NCBI GenBank assembly: GCA_030710605.1
Contig: CP092870.1
Coordinates: 16,840,684 to 16,904,683, forward strand
From: Cordylochernes scorpioides
Taxonomy: Eukaryota > Arthropoda > Arachnida > Pseudoscorpiones > Chernetidae
DNA: 64,000 nt
Direction of reading: 5' to 3'
A program made the position numbers and the translations under genes. Shown here in pieces: positions 1-9,802 of the stretch (positions are counted from its first letter, which is position 1; every line of letters begins with the position of its first letter). Under the pieces are notes generated by a model. That model searched no databases. It had not been told where the DNA came from and saw only the letters and a list, made by a program, of their open reading frames with translations.

Positions 1-269
1 AAGCAATATATTTTAATTTTTAAGAGTTTTTCTTTTCGGAATTTAGATAACTTTGACAATAGAAATATTCAGATATGGATTTTGAGAATTACAAATTGAT
101 AAAATATTTCACTAGATTCGACCTTTTATAAAGAGAGTGTTAGTTTAGGTTTAACTATTTTTTACGAATATTGTGAGATGCAAATAAATACTAAGCAAAT
201 GTTTTCCCATTATAAAAGAATAGGCAGTATGGCGTATATATATAATATTATTATTTTTCTTCAAATTAT

Positions 270-400
270 AAAAATACTTCGGCCAGTAATTTTTTTTTTA
301 AATCTTTAATTTGAAGAAGAGACAATAAAAATGATTTAATGGCCGTCTTTAATTTAAAGAACTATGAATGCCGGCTAGGCAACCTCTATCTTTACGATGA
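270..400. repeat. Fragments of hammerhead family A repeat, inverted
   Basis: Near 278-288 is the motif cttcggccag and near 368-395 the motif gccggctaggcaacctctat in the opposite sense. Both belong to the flank next to the family A hammerhead at 14.4, 20.9 and 44.3 kb. The hammerhead itself is absent, so this is a short inverted pair of end fragments. Confidence 0.5.
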
Positions 401-780
401 TTATTTTTATGATTTATTATTCTGTATCTTGTTGGATTACATCAAAGTTATGGTTCTCCGAGATTTGGAGTATTATCTTCTTCGACTCTACAATATGATC
501 ATAAAAAAAAAAAAAAAAAAAGGTTTTGCAATATTCCCAAGAAATATATGGCTATTAATCTTTGACACAAGTTTGTAAGTTTTCAATTGGATTTCTTAAT
601 ATATTTCAAATTTTCTACCTATTAGATGCGATAATGGTTATTATGTTTTAAGTTTTGTCCATGAGTTTACTTACGCTTAACCCTTTGAATACCGGTCGTA
701 TTAGCCCTAAAATGAGTGTAAATAGCTATTACAGTGAATACAGTAAGAGAGAATATGGCCTTACGTGCTACTAACCAAAG

Positions 781-900
781 TTAAAATAAGAACATTTAAG
801 CATCCAGGGAAAAGTTGAAATAACAGCCCTGTGTTCTGGTCCTCAACAACCTATGTATATATCAACTTTCCCTGGAGGCTTAATCTTCTTATTTTAATAT
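781..900. repeat. Fold-back with CCAGGGAAA arms
   Basis: Arms of about 40 bp (781-819 and 861-900) are inverted copies containing catccagggaaaagttga and its complement. The same terminal sequence frames the repeat at 49508-49900 and occurs once near 56980, so this is a dispersed family, probably the outer end of an element carrying the hammerhead-like hairpin. Confidence 0.6.
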
Positions 901-2639
901 TGATTCAAGGGATTATTCTATCGAATTACTAACCAAAGTGTATGAATTTTGAGCTCAAAATGAATAGATAATAAATACAGGTACATTTTATTTAGATAAA
1001 CGAGATGTATATTTCATATAGATGGGATGGCTATGACATTATATTGGTTTTATTTATGTAAGTTGTTTTACAATTTATAATCTATTTGACTCTACACATT
1101 GTGAACGTGGTTATATTAGGTCTATGCATATTTTCCAGATGCTGATCATGGTGAAATTTGACATGTATAAGCTGCTTATATAGATTATTTGAAATTTAGA
1201 TGAATATTATTTCAGGATATTGATTTATTTTGCAGAAAATGGAATGCAAGATTGGCTCTTTCTTATCAGTTGAGAGGCTTCATGGTAAAGGCGTTCAGAA
1301 TCTAACATAGTGGTTATTGTCTTTTCTACATGATTAGGAGGGTTCCTCTGTTTTTTTTTTTTTGTGTGTGTTATTACAGCCCCGATGTGATCACCATAAG
1401 AATTCTTACCTTTAACTTATTCGACGTTAAAATTCCCTGTTTGTTTTGTGATAACAATTTGTTTCTCTCTCTCTCTTCTTCTAAAATATGAGAAAACTTG
1501 CTCAACCTGAATATCATCAAATATTGAGCTTCTTGGTAGAATCATTCTTCTACCAGACATTGAATAAATTCAATATTTGATCATCGAGAATTTCAATCAT
1601 GGTTATCATTCTTCTTTAATATCAATTATGATTAGGCGTGATTTCCTTTCGCTTCTCATTTAATGAATGGGAATCGTAATATATTACTTTGAAATTTGAT
1701 TGAACGATTAAAATATATTCACATAGAACATATGACATATAATATGATTGATCAAATATGTTTTATGAATAATTTTAAAACAAGAACATTTTTAAAGCCC
1801 CTTACCCCCATTGTTACTTTCTTCTTTACCAAATTATTAAAACTATTTTATTAATAAAAAAAAAAAAAACAGGTCCCAAATTCAATCTTCAAGAAGTCAT
1901 ATGTCCCTAGTTTCTAAACAGAAAAGACTCATTTTATAATAATTATTCTGCATAAATTAACATCCGATTGGTTTTGTTTGTTCCTTGTGGTTTTGAGTAA
2001 AGAAGTGGGTGGTCCCCTTGGATAATTTTGAAAGTTTAAATATCAAGTTATTCTAATTTTATTCGTTTCACGTTGTAATTGAAGAATTTGCTAGAATAAC
2101 TTTCATTCCCCTATTTCGATGTTTCTTCCAAAATTTTTTATCTTCTGAAGATGTTCGGCAAGACAACTCTTAGTATGACAGTTCTTATATTTCTTTATTT
2201 TTCTCTCATTAATAAAAAGAAATTAAAATCGGTCATTTTCTAGAGATAATCAGCGGCATTCTATTAAGTAAAAAATGGATTCTCGTAGAAGTTTATTAAG
2301 TTGAAGCAAATGTAATTGTTTAACCATATCTTTTGTGTGATACACGCCATCATCTTATACTGCTGTCATTTGTGATAGCAATCCACTTGTCATTTCAATA
2401 GATCATTCTGTTTTATATCGGTAGGTTATAAAACATGGTGGACTATAGAAATATCTCATTTTCAACTATACTGTTAAAAACAAATATGGAACCCTGTCTT
2501 AAATCTTCGAGAATTATATCTTATATATGGCGTTTCTATTCTCATAGAATACTTGGTAGTGGTCTATTTGATAATTTATCATAAGTCACGTGATATTAGA
2601 CTTATGCCGTTCCTTCCTAAGGTCTTTCTCCTGGAACCT

Positions 2640-4130
2640 GGTGCGAGTACCTGATGATGTCAATTGAATAGCGAGACATGACACGGCTGTCATCTTACTA
2701 TACCCGAAGTTGGCTTTCAGCAACCTTAACAGAAGTTATCTGAAGGCCGTGTTGGGGAAGCTGGGCTTTCCATCTACTTGTCGGGGGTATGTTACTGTCT
2801 TCTGTGGAGAAACAGACGTTGCCATTCGGGTCGAAGATGTCCACAACAGAGCTTTCTCGCTTCTCAATGGGGGTGAGGCTGAGCTGCGGCCTCAGTGCTG
2901 CATTCTTTGGTATCGGTATCGCTCTCTGGTGGGCCGCATCGAAAGAATCTTGGACAGCGGAAACATCATTCTCTTCACCAGGGATGACTCTCAGTTTGAG
3001 CTCTTATCCTTAATTTTGGAAGAGATCTGCACGACTTCCATGGTGGATGTCACATAGACAAGTTCTGTAGTCTTTAGTGAGATTCCTGAAAGCACAGGAT
3101 GTACTCTCTCGTTGAAATTTCCAGGACTTTCGAATCGCTTACATTCCGGGGTTGTATAATCTCGGCCAGGAATGCCTTCGCATTCCCGCCCAGCCATATG
3201 ATGTAGATGCTGGAGAGAGCCATCGCGCGCTGGCTTCCCTTCAGTCGCGCTCTTTCATTAGTCAGTTGGGCCAGTGAGCCCAATAGTCTGGAAGTGAGAT
3301 CCATCATGAAGCCCCATTTTCGTCTTACATGCAAGTATCATTGGCCAGCTGAAGAAATGAGGCTTGCGAGCTTCGTATGGAGAATGAGACGAATCCTGTG
3401 ATTCCAGGAGGTATCTTGACGCGCCAGTCTCCAAGAATCACCTGGCCTATGGCTTGCCTTCATGAAGAAGGTTAAGGCTTCACTACGTGGGTAATCAATG
3501 GCTTTTCTTGGCTGTTCCTCAGACTTCTGAGCTTATGAAAAAAAAAAGCCCTACAGCGTCTTTGAGTATGAGCACTGGGTTCTCCACCCTGTCAGTCTAA
3601 GAACCCTGCGTATTCGAGGCGACAATAGGTTCCTACGGCCACCAGACCTGATGGATCCCGAGCGTTGCTACAGGCCAGGCTCAACGCGTGCTGCGTTCCT
3701 GGATGCTTGGTGTCTGGAACCTTTGCCAAAGTCTACTGCAAGAAAATGACAACTCACTAAAATGCGAGGTTTTTTTTTTGGGATAGGTAACGTTATTCAG
3801 CAGCCAGTACACGCGCCGGTCTCGGAAATCTGCGCAGCTGCAAGTACTTTCTGTTGACGAGCTGGTGGCCCGGGAGACTACCACCGTGGAGGTGCCCGCT
3901 CCATACCTGGGCCGACCTGTTTGGCAATTGAATCTCAGAGCATCACGCAGGCATCACACTCCATATGGCCCTTCATGAACTATCCCATCATGACCAACCC
4001 TTCTCACATTTTTTGTCGCCTGTGAGTGCAGTAACGGATCGCTGATCCACAGATACTGGACTTACAGACAGTTAGAACCTGCTCCGGTCGGTGTTCGCCT
4101 CCTGCGAAGTATCCCTCGTCGGCCTCCATC
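2640..4130 (+). pseudogene. Decayed LINE-derived sequence
   Basis: This stretch is GC-richer than its surroundings and carries coding-like patches on the plus strand. At 2716-3050 the translation has the rhythm of a LINE reverse transcriptase (YLKAVLGKLGFP, then an AFSLLNGG-like block where family members have a GxRQG motif). At 3840-3930 the translation LVARETTTVEVPAPYLGRP resembles the segment that closes a LINE endonuclease domain. Many stops and frameshifts interrupt both. The order of the patches (RT-like before endonuclease-like) suggests more than one copy or a rearrangement. Family assignment is inference. Confidence 0.4.
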
Positions 4131-4689
4131 CTGGGGCCATAAAGACGACCGCAGTATACAAGTATACTTGTATAAAACATTTAGGATTTATTCTTGATCC
4201 ACGTCTTACTTGTATACAAGTATTTTCGTATTATTGATTAATGTAACTTGGTGACCGAGAGATGGAGAGAGAAATCTCACCAAGCTAATCAATGGGGTGT
4301 TGAGCCTTTCAATTAATCTATTCTTAAAAAATATTTGCTTGTGTCTTTTCTAGATTCATTCTACCCCTACAGATGTCGGACTAATCATCCACTTCATCGT
4401 CAGCCTCCCGGAGTTTTTCAGTATCTTCATGGAACTCTTAGATGTAATCAACACGGAAGTATCATTTTCATAATATTAGATCCATACCTGAAAAGAAAGA
4501 GATATTTAATCTAAAAATATATTGGAAAGCTAAGGGCCACAGAAACCTAACCTTAGGGGACTAATGCTGTAATAGGTCGAGGAAAGTACTACCTGACCTT
4601 AAACTTCTTCTCCTTAAAGTAGGACTCTATCAGATCGATAAAATTATTGGGAAGTTTCTGTTTAGTTAAACAATTAGAAAGCTTTCAGG

Positions 4690-4800
4690 AAATGAGTTTA
4701 TTTTTATTTTAAAACCGTCTCAAGCTTTCGGGCATCTCTGCCCTTCTACAGGAGAACTTATATAATGAATAAAACGCTGTCTGATACCAAACTATTACAA
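4690..4800 (-). repeat. End of hammerhead-like family E element, left copy
   Basis: On the minus strand this reads CTGTAGAAGGGC, a loop, GCCCGAAAGCTTGAG (4719-4754), flanked by sequence that recurs in the opposite sense at 7445-7585. The two copies form an inverted pair about 2.7 kb apart enclosing two other fold-backs. Confidence 0.6.
4719..4754 (-). ncRNA. Hammerhead-like hairpin, altered core (family E)
   Basis: Minus strand: core CTGTAGA where a hammerhead has CTGANGA, an extra A, stem GGGC/GCCC, then GAAAGCTT. The stem III segment AGCT is self-complementary. Same layout as canonical hammerheads in this window but with two core positions changed. Activity is unknown. Confidence 0.4.
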
Positions 4801-4924
4801 ATACACATATAAATATACATTGGGATATTTTTTGCATATAAAAACAATATGAAAAATATCCTAATGTCTATATATATGAAAAAACAATAGAAAAAAATAA
4901 AAGATAAGTGGGTCAGGTGTGATA

Positions 4925-5642
4925 TCTATATATATAAAAATGAATGTTTGTATGTTTGTTTGTCTGTTTGTCTGTTTGTTTGTTTGTCTGTATGACTCCT
5001 ATACAAATTCGCAGTAGTTCACTAATTCAAAACAAAATTTCCATACATAGGTAAAAAATAACGAGGATGACGATAGGCTATTTTAAAATATATATAAATC
5101 ATTTATTAAAACTATATATTCAAATTATTCAACTTAGCTCACGAGCAGCGCCCTCTAGAACACTCAGGCGGGCGACGGCGGCGCGCGACGATTGGCTGCC
5201 GGCGCAGCACGTGACTTCCCTGCCCCCTGCCCCCCCCGCCGAGTGAATGAGATCTCCCGGCTGACGGCCGGTTGAGCTCACGAGCAGCGCCCTCTAGAAC
5301 GCGTGACGATTTTGACGGCGCGGGGCGCTCCCGGTTGGACAGTTGCGCGGGGGCAGAGTGACCTCGCGGGTGCCCTCCGGGAACTACGTCGTGTAAACCC
5401 GGGCGTTGCCCGGGTCATTCGTCTACAAATTCGCAGTAGTTCACTAATTCAAACCAAAATTTCCATACATAGGTAAAAAAATACTGGGAAGACGATAGGC
5501 TATTTTAAAAATTTTGCTGTATCATGTTTGATTATCAGATACAAAATTATATCGGGAAAAATTCCAAAAAACAGAGACCACGGGCGAAACAGGGTACATT
5601 TAATAGGGTAAAACCCGGGCGTTGCCCGGGTCATTCGGCTAG
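4925..5642 (+). mobile_element. Non-autonomous Helitron(s), composite
   Basis: Starts with TC after an A (ATCTATATATAT), ends with a GC hairpin (cccgggcgttgcccggg), eight bases, then CTAG followed by T: the Helitron signature. No coding sequence. It looks composite: a first 3' hairpin lies at 5397-5425 with a CTAC end, then the body restarts (aaattcgcagtagttcac occurs twice) and a second hairpin ends in CTAG at 5639-5642. Insertion between A and T of the family D repeat leaves a reconstructable empty site. Confidence 0.75.
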
Positions 5643-5787
5643 TTAAAAATAAAAAAGGCATCTCCTGACCACGAGCACATGTGCTTTTTAGATGGCAGAG
5701 CGCCATCTGGTGGAACAGAAATCAACTAAACATTGATTTAGCCTGTTCCCTGATATTTGGCCAACCCAATTTCTTGATTGCGCCAAA

Positions 5788-5812
5788 AGCGCGAAACGCG
5801 TTCGTGGATGGC
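5788..5812 (+). ncRNA. Decayed hammerhead ribozyme (family D)
   Basis: The right half survives (stem gcgc/gcgc, GAAAC, GCGTT, then cgtgg as in family C and D copies) but the CTGANGA core has become a TTGATTG-like sequence. Probably inactive. It sits in the loop of the fold-back. Confidence 0.45.
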
Positions 5813-6033
5813 TTTTCTTGATTTATCAAGAAATTGGGTTGGAAAAATATGAGGGAACTGGCTAAATCAATGTTTAGTTGATTTCTGTTCCACCAGATGG
5901 CGCTCTGCCTTCTGTAAAGCACATGTGCTCCTGGTCAGGATATGCCATTTTTAATATTGATTTCAACACCTGATCTTTTTATCTTTCATTTTTTCTTTCG
6001 TTTTTTAATATATATATATATAAATAATATATA

Positions 6034-7440
6034 TGGTGTGCGATCCTGTCGACTCTCGTAGAATCCTTTCGACTCTCGCTATACTGTGGTAACCGAGGGT
6101 CTCTCGCTGTGGTATGGTAACCGAAAGGGACAAACCTGTAGTAACAGAGAGGGACAGTCAGGGCGTGGAGAGTTTTCCAGTACCTCTCTGTACCTTGGGA
6201 GACCTTTAACAGTTCTCACAGAGTACAGGCAGTCGTGGTCGAGGCAGAGTGGAAAGCTTGGGAATGTCCACACAAAAACGAAGACACAGTTGCACTAGGA
6301 AAGTTCCGAGAACAGATAAAAGTTGAGCTAGGAGCGAAAGATGGAGATAGAAGAGTTATTACTGGTCTACATGGCGGATGAGATGGACCTGGGACACAAC
6401 CGACGAGGGATTCCGCTGATGGTGAAGTGACTATATTTTTTGCTAGGACGGAGGCTTTATATATCTTTTCCGAGAAAGGAAGTATTGCATTTCAGCAGAT
6501 GCGACAAGAGCGTGGATCGTCTGGCGAAATCGTACACTGGCACCGTGGCAGTTTCCATCTTTAGACCTTGCTGTGGGACTTCCATCTATCTCGATTTTAG
6601 ACGTTTTTGACTTCTATCTCTTGCTTCAGCTCAACTCTTAATCTATTACAGAGTTTTATTTATTTATCCTCAGTTTGTAAAAAGTACATTACATATGATG
6701 ATGTAATGACACATGTCAATAATGCGTATAATCATTTACAGATGTGTTTCTATTATACATGTGTTATTACATCATCATATGTATTGTACCTTGTACAAAC
6801 TGAGGATAAATAAATAAAACTCTGTAATAGATTAAGAGTTGAGTTGAGGCAAGAGATAGAAATCAGAAACGTCTAAAATCGAGATAGATTTAGAATTCCC
6901 ACAACAAGGTCTAAAGATGGAAACTGCCACGGCGCCAGTTTAGAATTTCACCAGACTATCCACGCTCTTCACATCTGCTGAAATGCAATACTCCCTTTCT
7001 CAGAAAAGGTATATAAAGCCTCCGTCTTAGCCAAAAATACAGTCACTTGATAGTCACTTCACCATCTGCGTGAGCCCTCGTCGGTTGTACCCCAAGTCCA
7101 CCTCATCGACCATGTAGCCCAGTAAGAACTCTTCTATCTCCATCTTTCGCTCCTAGCTCAACTTTTATCTGTTCACGGAACTTTCTTAGTGCAACTGTAT
7201 CTTCGTTTTTTGTGTGGACATTCCCAAGCTTTCCACTCTGCCTCGACCACGACTGCCTATACGTTGTGAAAACTGTTAAAGGTCTTCCAAGGTGCAGAGA
7301 GGTACTGGAAAACTCCCCATCCTGACTGTTCCTCTCGGTCAACACAGTATAGCGAGAGTTACAGGGACTCACACCATAGTTTAAGTCGACTGGATACCTC
7401 ATCACATATTTAGTCGACAGGATTCTATAAGAGTCAACAG
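6034..7440. repeat. Fold-back with arms of about 700 bp
   Basis: Arms 6034-6720 and 6740-7440 are inverted copies, roughly 85-90% alike by eye, meeting at a short spacer near 6720-6745. Each arm holds ggctttatatat (TATA-like) followed by gcatttcagcagatg, and an outer gatcctgtcgactct that recurs with changes near 39825 and 45775. It may be two LTRs or 5' leaders in inverted orientation. Overlapping reading frames here are by-products of the repeat, not genes. Confidence 0.6.
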
Positions 7441-7444
7441 GACC

Positions 7445-7585
7445 TTCATATAGAATTGTAATAGATTGGCATCAGGCGGTGTTTTATTCATTGTATATGT
7501 TTTCCCGTAGAAGGTCAGAGATGCCCGAAAGCTTGAGACAGTTTTAAAATAAAAATAAACTTATCTCCGGAAACCTTTCAATTGT
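7445..7585 (+). repeat. End of hammerhead-like family E element, right copy
   Basis: Inverted partner of 4690-4800, sharing the upstream run gttttattcatt and the downstream run ttttaaaataaaaataaac. Contains the hairpin at 7504-7537. Confidence 0.6.
7504..7537 (+). ncRNA. Hammerhead-like hairpin, altered core (family E)
   Basis: Reads CCGTAGAAGGTC, loop, ATGCCCGAAAGCTTGAG. It differs from the partner at 4719-4754 by substitutions in the core (CCGTAGA) and stem, so it is somewhat decayed. Confidence 0.35.
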
Positions 7586-7589
7586 TTAA

Positions 7590-7900
7590 TTAATGTCTAG
7601 GAGATTTAAATCAATTGAAGTTCCTGTTTAGCCATTTTGTAAATAATGGTCTTATGTCAGACTGCCAAAAGTCTTGCTTATGTCGAAGAGCAAAACTATT
7701 GTAGCTCACATTTGTTGTTGTGCACGACTGTGGAAGGATAAGTAAAAAAAAAACATTTTTGTTGTTGAAACTTTAAAATTCCTTTCAAACTAAATTATTT
7801 TATGCGCTTCATGCTCTTACCTAAGCCCAAATTGTCCTTTTATGAAAGTCCCGTTTTTTAAGCTTTCGGGAGAGTTGCGATTAATTTTTTTTATCATTGC
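7590..7900. other. AT-rich DNA, nothing recognised
   Basis: I see no coding frame, repeat arm or RNA motif in this stretch. Confidence 0.5.
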
Positions 7901-8640
7901 ACTCACAAATACAACTATAAAGCTATACAACCAGTTTAACCGCATACGTTTCTTTTATTTATGAAAAATCATTTCCAATTTCAAAGAGAAATAATTTAAT
8001 ATTTCTAACTTTTGGATGACGTATGAAAAGGTTGAATATATGAAGAGTGATGGTCTATATATGAACTGACTAATAATACTTATAAATGACTGCGGCGTAT
8101 AATTATAAAGCTATACAACCAGTTTAACCGCATAAGTTTCTTTTATTTATTAAAAATCATTCTCTTTGAAATTGGAAATGATTTTTCATAAATAAAAGAA
8201 ACTTATGCGGCTAAACTGATTGTATAGCTTTATAATTATACGCCGCAGTCATTTATAAATACAAATGGATGACGTATGGAGGGTGAAAAAATGAAGAGTA
8301 ATGGCGAACGGAAAAATAAAAGTGTCCAGGAGCGGGAATCGAACCCACAACCTTCTGCTTACCGGGCAGGTGCCATGTCCACTAGGCTATCCTGGACGAT
8401 ATTTCTCCGTTCGTAACTAATATTTAAACTGACTAATAATACTTATAAATGACTGCGGCGTATAATTATAAAGCTATACAACCAGTTTAACCGCATAAGT
8501 TTCTTTTATTTATGAAAAATCATTCTCTTTGAAATTGGAAATGATTTTTCATAAATAAAAGAAACTTATGCGGCTAAACTGGTTGTATAGCTTTATAATT
8601 ATACGCCGCAGTCATTTATAAATACAACTATCTTCTCTAC
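7900..8640. repeat. Palindromes of the gcggc-tataattat family
   Basis: Two near-perfect palindromes (about 8070-8270 and 8430-8635) share arms with actgcggcgtataattataaag, split here as actgcggcg and tataattataaagc, and centre on caaagagaatgat. A single arm lies at 7900-8060. Between the palindromes is a tRNA-like sequence (8324-8396). Related fold-backs lie at 19800-20235, 23400-23740 and 25870-26225. Confidence 0.65.
8324..8396 (-). tRNA. tRNA-like cloverleaf inside a repeat
   Basis: Minus strand folds as a complete cloverleaf: acceptor TCCAGGA/TCCTGGA (7 bp), D stem GCC/GGC with a GG-containing loop, anticodon stem CCTGC/GCAGA with one mismatch, loop CCGGTAA (anticodon GGT, Thr by position), variable AGGTT, T arm GTGGG-TTCGATT-CCCGC. 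A TTTT run follows closely. Against a working tRNA: C instead of U at position 33, the mismatch, and presence of related pieces in fold-backs at 20.0 and 26.0 kb. I read it as a tRNA-derived part of a repeat. Confidence 0.5.
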
Positions 8641-9590
8641 ATATGTAACTCGGGTTAAAGCCGGGTATTTGGCGAGTATTAAAATAAAATGCAGACATCA
8701 TGTTGAAATAGACAGAAACGGTTTCTGTTGAAGGATTTAACAAAGTAGAGTTCTTTTATTGCTAACTCCAAAAATAACAAATGCGCATTTGAAATATATA
8801 AAAAATGGAAACGAATTCAATAAAAAAACGCCTAATATTTTCATCATAAAATTAACACTAATTTTCTCTCCAAAGCACTTAGTGCTCTCTCTTTTTGTGT
8901 TATTAAATAAATTATTTACATAATAGAGTAGAACAGGTGTTTAATATAAATCAAATTTCAAATTTTGAATCCTCCAAACGAAATAAACAGATAATCCAGC
9001 TCATCTTTCCCGCCAAATTATTGCATCCTTAATAGAGACTAATATTTTCCCGCCAAAAGTGACGATGATAAAATATTTAAATCAGTTCCGCTCATAGACT
9101 CTCGTAATTTCTTAAGCACCTTTTTTTTTCTTAAGTAATTCTCTCTATTTTTCTTTTCATCTTTCATCTTTTTCACCATCTCTATGCACACGGTAAAATT
9201 ACATAGCATCCATAAATTTGACAAGTCGCCCCGTGGGTTAATCAATTTGATGTCTAGGCCATCTTTTATTATCATTATTACCCCAGTTTTTCTTTTGAAA
9301 AAAATAATTGGACAATTTATTTTCTTTAAGTTTTATTCGGATTATTAGGGATTTATGAAGATAAATTTTGAAACATTTTTAGAGCCTTATAACATTATTT
9401 AAACCATTAATCATTAGCACAGGTAAAAAAGATGTGTAAAAATAATAAATTAATATTGAAAGAATTAAGGATGAGATAGGGGAGGGTATTAAAATTTGTA
9501 TTTGATTATTTGTATAGAATAACTTTGGTAATATCAATATAGTTATTCTAAAATCAATCAAACACGTTTAAATACGAAATATCCTCTTAT
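8640..9590. other. AT-rich DNA, no gene seen
   Basis: Long AT-rich stretch with short accidental frames only. No TIRs, arms or RNA motifs recognised. It ends at the target site of the copia element. Confidence 0.5.
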
Positions 9591-9593
9591 CTC

Positions 9594-9802
9594 TGTTGTA
9601 AGATTTAGGTACTTACAGCTTGTAGGAAGGCATGAGGACGTTGAGGATTATATGATAATAATCTTTATTATCCATTTAGCAAGAAAAGACAAAGTTATGG
9701 TAGCGAACAGTTATTGAAGTATAGAGAAGAAGGTAAACAAACAGTTGTGATGATGATAGGTCCAGTGTGGCGCTAGCTGTCGTAGCATTCAGTTATCCAA
9801 CA
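9594..9802 (-). repeat. copia 3' LTR
   Basis: 209-bp LTR identical to 12398-12606. The gag-pol stop codon lies inside it (9793-9795). Confidence 0.93.

Larger units (their letters stand above)
1..2600. other. AT-rich DNA, no gene seen
   Basis: Strongly AT-rich with scattered homopolymers (A-run near 508-526) and no reading frame that looks like a protein. The only structures I can support are the repeat fragments at 270-400 and 781-900, listed separately, and a small nested hairpin near 1515-1583. Confidence 0.6.
4868..6015. repeat. Family D fold-back, left arm split by a Helitron
   Basis: Left arm 4868-4924 plus 5643-5790, right arm about 5800-6015. The arms share the words gtggaacagaaatcaac, agatggc and gcacatgtgct. 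The centre keeps a damaged hammerhead (gcgcgaaacgcgtt at 5790-5803). The uninterrupted left-arm sequence is present at 40470-40600, which shows where the Helitron entered. A related single copy with a better hammerhead lies at 15503-15710. Confidence 0.7.

Noticed and set aside
6079-6298. Overlapping 64-70 codon frames on both strands
   Set aside because: They fall in the arm of the 700-bp fold-back and have a damaged counterpart in the other arm. No motif seen.
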